In this document: positions 57,201 through 64,000 of the stretch, in pieces
Layout of the letters: each line of letters opens with the position of its first letter
How positions within the stretch are numbered: the first letter of the stretch is position 1
From: Zingiber officinale
Lineage: Eukaryota; Streptophyta; Magnoliopsida; Zingiberales; Zingiberaceae
Length of the DNA: 64,000 bases
NCBI RefSeq assembly: GCF_018446385.1
Contig: NC_055992.1
Coordinates: 21,174,877 to 21,238,876 of the forward strand
Reading direction: 5' to 3'
Notes under the pieces: model-generated
Seen by the model: only the letters and a program-made list of their open reading frames with translations
The model's database searches: none
Told to the model about the DNA's origin: nothing
Translations under genes and position numbers: made by a program

Positions 57201-60200
57201 GTGTTCGAGTCATAGTCCAACATTCAGCTCTATATAACATAATAGATCTAACTGCGATTTTGTAAAACTTTTCTTTAAGTTTTAGAGGTATTTTACGATC
57301 ACATAAAACAACTGATGTTCTCCATTTCAACCATCATGCTTGTATTCTATATAAAACATCTCTCTCAATCTCTTCATCATTTTGCAAAAATGATCCTAAA
57401 TATTTAAAGCTCTTGGTTTCAGGCAACTCGTCATCTCCTATCTTAACAATTGTCTAATTACGTCAGATATTGCTAAACTTAAATTTCATATATATTCTGT
57501 TTTTATTCTACTAAGTCTAAAACATTTCCCTTCCAATATTTCCTGCCAAGATTCTAGTTTAGCATTTACTCTTTCACGTGTTTCATTTACCAAAATAATA
57601 TCATCTACAAACAACATGCACCACGGTACTGCGTCTTAAATGTGTGTAGTGAGTTCGTCCATAATTAATTTAAAAAGATAGGGAAGTTGATTCTTGATGT
57701 AACCCTATCTTTATTGAAAATGTTTTAATTACTCCGCCTGAAGTCTTTACTCTGGCCATTACATCCTCGTACATATCCTTAATTAGCTCAACATATGTTA
57801 CATTAACACATCTCTTTTCTAAAATTTTTCATATAATTTCTCTTAGGACTCTATCATACATTTTTTCTAAGTCAATGAATACCATGTGTAGATCTCCCGA
57901 TATTTTTCAATTAGTTATCTAAGAAGATGTATAGCTTCTATTGTCAACCTTCCCGGCATGAACCCAAATTAATTTCGATCACCATAGTCTCCTTCCTTAA
58001 TCTTTTTTCTATTACTTTTTCCTAAAGTTTCATGGTATGACTCATTGGTTTAATACCTCTATAGTTTGTACAATTTTATACGTCTCCCTTATTCTTATAC
58101 AAGAGAATTAAAGTACTTACCCTCCATTGATTAGGCATTTTTTTCATTTTCAATATCATATTAAATAATTTTATAAGTCATTCAATACCTTATTTCCCTA
58201 AGCACTTCCATACCTCTATCGGAATATCATTTGGTCCAACGACTTTTTCATTGTGCATCTCATTTAAAGCTTGTTCTACTTCTGAAGTTTGAATTCTAGG
58301 ATAAAAATTTAAATTTCTATACTCATTTGACCTACTTAAATTACCTAAGTTAAGTTGGTCACCTAACCCTTCATTAAGAAGTTGATGAAAATGTCTTTTC
58401 CACTGGTCTTTTATTTCTCCATCGTTTGCATAGTACCCTATTACATTCATCTTTAATACATTTTATTTGGATAAGATTTCTTATCTTCTTTTCTCTCATT
58501 TTAGCTATTATATAAATGTCTCTTTCCCCTTCTTTTGTATCCAACTTTTGATATAATCGTTCAAAAGTTTCATTCTTTCTTCATTCACTAGTTTCTTAGC
58601 CTCTTTCTTGGTTATTGTATATTTTTTTTAAGTTTTCCTCGTTCTTACAAGTTATTCATTTTGCCTTCACTTTCTCTTGTACTTTCTCATTCCACCGTCA
58701 AGATTCCTTATTTAATGGTATATGTCCCTTTGACTCACCCAGTACACTCTTAGTTATTATTTTTAACTTTGATACCATCTTATCTCATGTCGTATTAGAA
58801 TCACCATATATTTTACCTAATACTTATACTCCTACCTTCTGCTTAAATACATTTTGTTTCTCATCCTTTAACTTCCACCACTTAAATTAAGAGTCGTATA
58901 TATTTTCTTTCTATTCATATTATGCTTAAGACGTATATCCAACACTACTAACATATGTTGGGTAGTTAAGCTTTCTCCAGGAATGACTTTGCAATCTTTA
59001 CAAATCTTTCTATCCTTCTTCCTAACAATAAGAAAGTCAATTTGCGATTTATTATTCCCACTTTTAAACATGACTAAGTGTTTCTCTCTTTTCTTAAAAA
59101 ATATATTAGCTAATATAAAGTCATATACTATCGCAAATTCTAATATAGTTTTCCCTTCTTCATTTCTCATTCCAAACCCATAACCCCCATGTACCCTCTC
59201 ATATTCCTCATTTTTCACTCTAATCACCTCATATTAAAATTATTTCATTTGGCGGAATGTTTTATAATATTTTATCTAAGTCGTTCCAAAACTTTAATTT
59301 GGTAGTTTCATCTAATCCTACTTGCGGTGCACATACGCTAATTATGTTCATAATTTCTTTCGCCACTATTATCGTAAGGGCTATAATTCTATCCCTTTTT
59401 CTAACTATTCCTAAAACTTCATCCTTTAACAAATTATCTACAACAATACTCACTACATTTCTTACTTACTATTTACTGTGTACCATAACTTAAAACCCAA
59501 ATTCTCTATCATGTTTGTCTTCTCGCCTACCCATTTTGTCTCTTGTACACATAAAATACTAATTTTTCTCCTAATTATCGTATTTACTATTCCATTGATT
59601 TATCAATGAAGGTTTCTATGTTCCATGTTCCAAACCTTAAACTATTAGTTTTCCTATCATATTTGATCTTATCCAACCTATGATGTGAGAAATCTTGTCT
59701 ATTTAACACTACACACAAGTTCTCATGAAGATGTAGCGGTTCTTGTCGATGTGTTACAGTCGAACCCTGCAATGCGAACTTTGCATATTTAGTACTACAC
59801 CTGAGTTCTGGAAATGTAGCGGTCATTGCCGAAACGTTATAGTCGAAACCTACAACGCGTTCCTTCCAGAAAACAACCTAGCATTAGCATAATAGTTTAA
59901 TGGATAGTTTTAATGTTGACTGACAACCTAACACAACCCTCCTCCTTTATCCGGGCTTGGGACCGGTCATGAGTGATTTGTCATGAGCGGAGTTATTTTT
60001 ATTAATGCATTAGAAATAATTTAATTGATTTAAATATTACTAGTGATAGTCTCGTGTCGGACTCAATCGACATAAAAGATACAAATTTCATATAGTCAAT
60101 CCCAAATAGTTCGATGAGTATGACTTAATGATGATCATAATAGGGCTTTACTTGGCTCTCTTCCTCGCTTTTCTCTGTTCACCTTTGTTTGATTCTTGCT

Positions 60201-63200
60201 CTCTTCCCCCATTTGATTTTTCCCTTTGTACTATCGACAATCATTAACAAAGAGGATGAAGATGAAAGGAGACATTAGCCCTCTCTTCCCCTTCTTGATC
60301 CTAACTTTCCTTCACTTGTTGACTCTAATTGTTCATAAGGATGAGGACGAGAAAAGAAGAGCCCACCAATGGAACATGCACCTAAGAAGGATGATATTAA
60401 CTCTAGAAAGCACCACTGAGATCTGAGTCCAAGGAATTAACCGTATGGTCTAGGATTCCTCATCTGTCAAGGTTTTTACAAGATTATCAACATTGAACAT
60501 GGACGGGAAAGCAACTAGCTTCGAGAGTTTAAAGGGGAGGATGGGTTGCCCCGGGCTTGATTTGCTGTTTTATCTTGATATGCACTTACAGAATAAGATG
60601 GACATACGAGAACAAAGGTGTGAATTCACGAAGAGGAAGAAGAGGATTTGATAAAGAAAAAGGAACAAGCGAATCAATTTAAAAAAAAAAAAGTTCCAGA
60701 TACCACATATGCAGCAGACTATGCATATGTTGTATGGGCAACAAACTTTAGGTGAGATCATGCAACTTTATGGTTGCAAATATGTCATATGAGACCCACA
60801 TCACAAATAACCAAGAATTAAAGTCTCCTCTCCAATCATTCTATCAGAGAGAAAATAAAATTTAAAATATATATATATATATATGACTATCGTTGAAAAT
60901 CACTATTCAGTTATGATTACCATGTTGATTAATCTGTCACCTAATTATTTAAATTAAGTTAAGACTAAGATTGATATTTTGAATCAGTAAGTATATCCTT
61001 AATGACAAAACTGATAGACAATAACATACAAATACTATAGCTATTTTTTTCAGGCTATTGAATGGTGGAGCATCCGTGGGAATATGATAAATTCATGTGT
61101 CAACAAGTGAATCTCAGAGTTGTGTGCCTCGACCTGCATTTTGCAAGGAAAAAGAGCAATTGTAGAAAACTAAGGGGGTGTTTGGTTTGTGTTTTCCATG
61201 TTGTTTTCTGTTTTCATTTTATGAGAAAATGGAAAATGCGTTTGGTTTACGTTTTCCACGTTCATTTTTAAGAAAATGAGAGAGCGTTTTCTAAGAAAAC
61301 GAAAAACGCGGAAAAGTAATTTTCTAAAAAACGAAAAACACACGTTTTTCAGAAAATGAAAATGGGGCAAACCAAACGCACCCTAAGCTTTTTTAAATTG
61401 AAAGACGACTTAACGTGGGGGAGTGGAGTCCCCTTTAAGAAGTCCAACCCACACAAACTTGGAAATAAACTAAATCAAACTTGGAGAGAAACAATCCTAA
61501 TTAAAATTAACTAATTTGCTACAATTACCCATGAAATCTAAAACATGAGAGTTTAAAAATACCAGATAAAAAACTTTCTCTTTGATCTGCATTAGTGAAA
61601 CAATAGAACAATTGTTTTGGCATAATAATTGAAACATCCAACTACCCCCAACAGGCCCAAGCCTTATACTGCTCTAAAAGCACACCAAATTTCAAGAACT
61701 AGTTTCAGTTATAAGCATTCTTCTAGCTTAAACAATATCAAGCAACAAACTGCTTCTTCCTAAAAAAATTGTATGTTTTCATTATTTCATATTTGCTTTC
61801 TCAGTTTCATAGCAGTGATATTCTATTTGTTTTCCTACTTTCCTAGGCCACAAGATAGTCATTAAATAGGTGGAAATTAAAGCAAGCAAACTCGTAAAGT
61901 ATAGGACTTACTTTTATAGTAAGATGCTTCATAGGTAACTTGGGCATGGTCACTTTCTCTGTGATTCCACCATTTTTTGGAGTTCTGCCCTTAACTTCCA
62001 TCATTCTTTGACATTCATTATGTTGATCGGACCTAGTTATTCTTCCAGCACCTACCTTTTTGCTCAAACCATTAATTAAAACATCCCCCTTTATTGCCTG
62101 ATTTATGTAGAACATAGATTTGGTTTCTAATTCTATATTATCCTGCAATACTTTTCCATTAGGCAGAGATGGCATGGCGTTCAGCATTTTGATGGGAGGT
62201 TTAGCTACATCTCCATTTGCATGTTTATGTTCATGAAATTTTGGGAAATTCTGTTCCTGAGCTCCTTGCACATTTTGCAGGCCTTCTCGAACTTTACTTA
62301 TTTCTCTTTCCAGTCGAGCTATCTCTTCTTCCACCATTACCAGTTCTGCTAGCAGTTCCTTTGTCTGCACAAATGAGAGGATATTTAAACGGAAAAAAAA
62401 ATACAAAAAAAATAAATACGACTCGTACGAATTTATTATTGGAAACCATAAAATTACCAAGCATGTGGTTGAGTAATAATTATTGATTGTCACAAACAAG
62501 GCTTGGGTAACTTATTGAACAACAGCAACAAGTTGTATTAATTCTAACTAATTATCGTAAAGTACCTTGAGTAAGTTCTTAATAATGATGAGGTGCTTTA
62601 ACTTTTGATGTTTCTCTACCTCTCCTTGAACCACCTAAGACACTTGCGATGTACAATCAAGCCATCTAAATCTCATTTGGATGTCCACAAAACTGACTTT
62701 TTCTGTGGTAAAATAATTGCATCAACTTTTTCTTATTGAAAAAGTTTTGCGTGAAAAATAGATAGGGCCAGTGAAATTTAACATTATTGGTTTCTCAAAC
62801 CTAATCATATCATGCATTGACTTAGGAGACTCTTGGAAAGGTGATGCGAGCAAGTATCAGGGATCAAAAATGCTCTACGGACTAGCTCTAGAAGAACCTG
62901 CAATAGTAGGATCATCTGAACCCTGAAGTCAATAAATTTGCATCATGTTAAAAGTAGAAATGCAAAATAAAATCAGACAATCTTCCGTATGCCTTTTCTA
63001 AGAAAAAACTGGATATTCATTGATTGCATCCCAGAGACGATGTTTATATGGATATTTAAGACAATGTAATAACTAAGTACAAGTTCTGTTAGCTAGGTCC
63101 AAATTAGTTCTAGCCATATGCTTCCAGAATAATGCTAAAATAGCTTGGGCCTCGCATCTCATGATTGGTCTAAAAACTTTATTCAATTTATGTAAAAATT

Positions 63201-63608
63201 AGCCATCCATCACATTTATTTGTAGTCAATTGTAGAATTTGTTTTAAAAAAACTCACTTGTATTTGTATTTAATTAAAAGTTTATCAATACTTTTTCACA
63301 TTTGCAATTATTGCTTCTTATCATACTCTGATTGTTTAATCTTTAAATTGAACCTTCTACTGGTTATAGTGTTCAAATGCTTCAGATTCTACACAACACT
63401 GATTTATTTTTTTTTAAAAAAAATCATCATGATCAAGTTTTAAGCTAGAACCTTGGCCCTTTTTTATGACACAGGGGCGGAAAATAACCTTTTTAGGAAG
63501 GAAATTTGGGATATGCAGCGTTTTTAGAGCATTTTGTGGAACCAATGCACGTTCCAAAATTTCATGCACTCTCTCTTCATCACAGAGCATCCTCTGAAGG
63601 TCAGCAAC
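54213..63608 (-). CDS. MIP1 leucine-zipper / DUF547 protein, 5' end outside window
   Basis: Eight exons on the minus strand, all with GT-AG borders and matching phases: 63489-63608, 61912-62364, 55662-56086, 55280-55379, 55141-55200, 54979-55059, 54799-54912 and 54213-54521 (TGA 54213-54215). They give 553 residues, and earlier exons lie beyond 64000. The first two exons form the MIP1-type leucine zipper: [20 protein letters not shown], then [21 protein letters not shown] variable linker follows. [16 protein letters not shown] begins the conserved block before DUF547. The DUF547 core reads [20 protein letters not shown], then [47 protein letters not shown] and [14 protein letters not shown]. 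The family has no established enzymatic activity; MIP1 was named as a plant MADS-partner protein. A 5.8-kb intron holds a LINE and a MITE. No break is seen in the coding part. Confidence 0.9.
56814..56831. repeat. Target site duplication, left (18 bp)
   Basis: atttttattaatgcatta, repeated exactly at 59995-60012, brackets the LINE. Confidence 0.95.
56832..59994 (-). mobile_element. Full-length RTE-type LINE in an intron
   Basis: It is minus-strand, in the same orientation as the host gene. Its 3' end (56832) begins in plus orientation with acaacaaccaagccttatcc, and its 5' end reaches cctccttta-ccgggcttgggaccgg (59940-59970). The 3163-bp length and perfect 18-bp target duplication mark a complete insertion. 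Endonuclease pieces lie at 59826-58868 ([23 protein letters not shown]), RT pieces at 58450-57480 ([27 protein letters not shown]). A 14-base loss near 59225 removes the GGDLNGHVG endonuclease motif kept in the copy at 4293-9940. Many stops: inactive. Confidence 0.92.
60013..61170. other. Intron sequence of the DUF547 gene
   Basis: Nothing beyond AT-rich intron DNA and a short (TA)n tract at 60869-60882. The open frames at 60226 and 60570 show no family features. Confidence 0.5.
61174..61383. mobile_element. Tourist-like MITE (210 bp)
   Basis: Terminal inverted repeats gggtgtttggtttg and caaaccaaacgcaccc, flanked by taa on both sides (61171-61173 and 61384-61386), fit a PIF/Harbinger-derived MITE. 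The interior consists of ttttcttaaaaacg-type words that fold back. It lies in the large intron of the DUF547 gene. Confidence 0.8.
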
Positions 63609-64000
63609 CTGAAAATCAAGCAAATTATCCAACATTATTGTTTTGGTACAACAGAGAACTCCAAAGATTGACAACTTTGAGGCACTTCTGGCCAATCAAT
63701 TTACACTACTTAATGGGCAGAATAGATGGCTTGGTAGATGCAAGACAAGTGTTTACAAACCAATGCTCATCCGAGAAAAGAAAGAATTTTACCTGAAGAA
63801 CAAAACTAAAAAAGAAGGAAGACATTCAAATATTTTTCTCCTAGTGTGAATCAAACAGAGAGGAAGAGGGCAAGCTTATTTTAACATTCTATTTCTTTTC
63901 TCCAATCCTATGAGAAATTAAATCATGGCTCTAAAAAAAAAGAGGGTTCCCTGTTTTCTACCATTTCATAGCCAATTCCCTTAATCAAGAAACAAAATTC
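63609..64000 (-). other. Intron of the DUF547 gene at the window edge
   Basis: The branch and acceptor (cttgattttcag) precede the exon at 63608. I could not find a convincing upstream exon between here and 64000. The plus-strand ORFs are chance frames. Confidence 0.5.

Noticed and set aside
60226-60426. 66-residue ORF in the large intron as an extra exon
   Set aside because: It has no resemblance to the DUF547 family, and the flanking exons already join in phase without it.

Overview
This is nuclear DNA of a flowering plant: GT-AG introns, plant gene families (alpha carbonic anhydrase, a MIP1 leucine-zipper/DUF547 protein, a NATA-type acetyltransferase), plant transposon families and long AT-rich spacers. 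I lean to a monocot, probably Zingiberales/ginger family, from the GC-rich single-exon acetyltransferase gene and the look of the long copia LTRs. That placement is inference. Only three apparently functional protein genes are visible. Nearly everything else is transposable-element sequence, much of it nested.

Layout. 1-2801: right part of a CACTA transposon that appears to carry fragments of two unrelated host genes (histone H3 and an HD-Zip class I factor). 2802-10600: decayed LTR, zinc-finger/hAT-like and RTE LINE remains; one RTE LINE (4293-9940, minus) is split by a 2.68-kb solo LTR with a perfect 5-bp target duplication. 10948-20172: an old inverted-repeat (foldback) element carrying a solo LTR and a complete but degenerate Ty1/copia element. 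20791-23281: a gypsy-like element reduced to LTRs, gag and a stub of pol. 23801-24353: three SINE copies head to tail with the same short sequence at every junction. 24436-25881: intact seven-exon alpha carbonic anhydrase gene. 25965-28900: a PttA/En-Spm-like transposon remnant. 31031-37333: gag-only copia element with LTRs, PPT and PBS. 37334-39440: foldback repeat split by a solo LTR. 39680-41063: alternating (TA)n tracts and foldback units just upstream of the intact acetyltransferase gene (41317-42018). 44851-50471: stacked truncated LTR elements. 51426-52033: hAT-type MITE. 54213-63608 and beyond the window: DUF547 gene on the minus strand, with a complete RTE LINE (perfect 18-bp target duplication) in a 5.8-kb intron.

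The three host genes are not functionally linked: a secreted CO2-hydrating enzyme, a cytosolic small-molecule acetyltransferase and a plant-specific scaffold-like protein. The most unusual signal is that five different LTR families here each carry an array of short palindromes next to the promoter TATA box, each family with its own palindrome.
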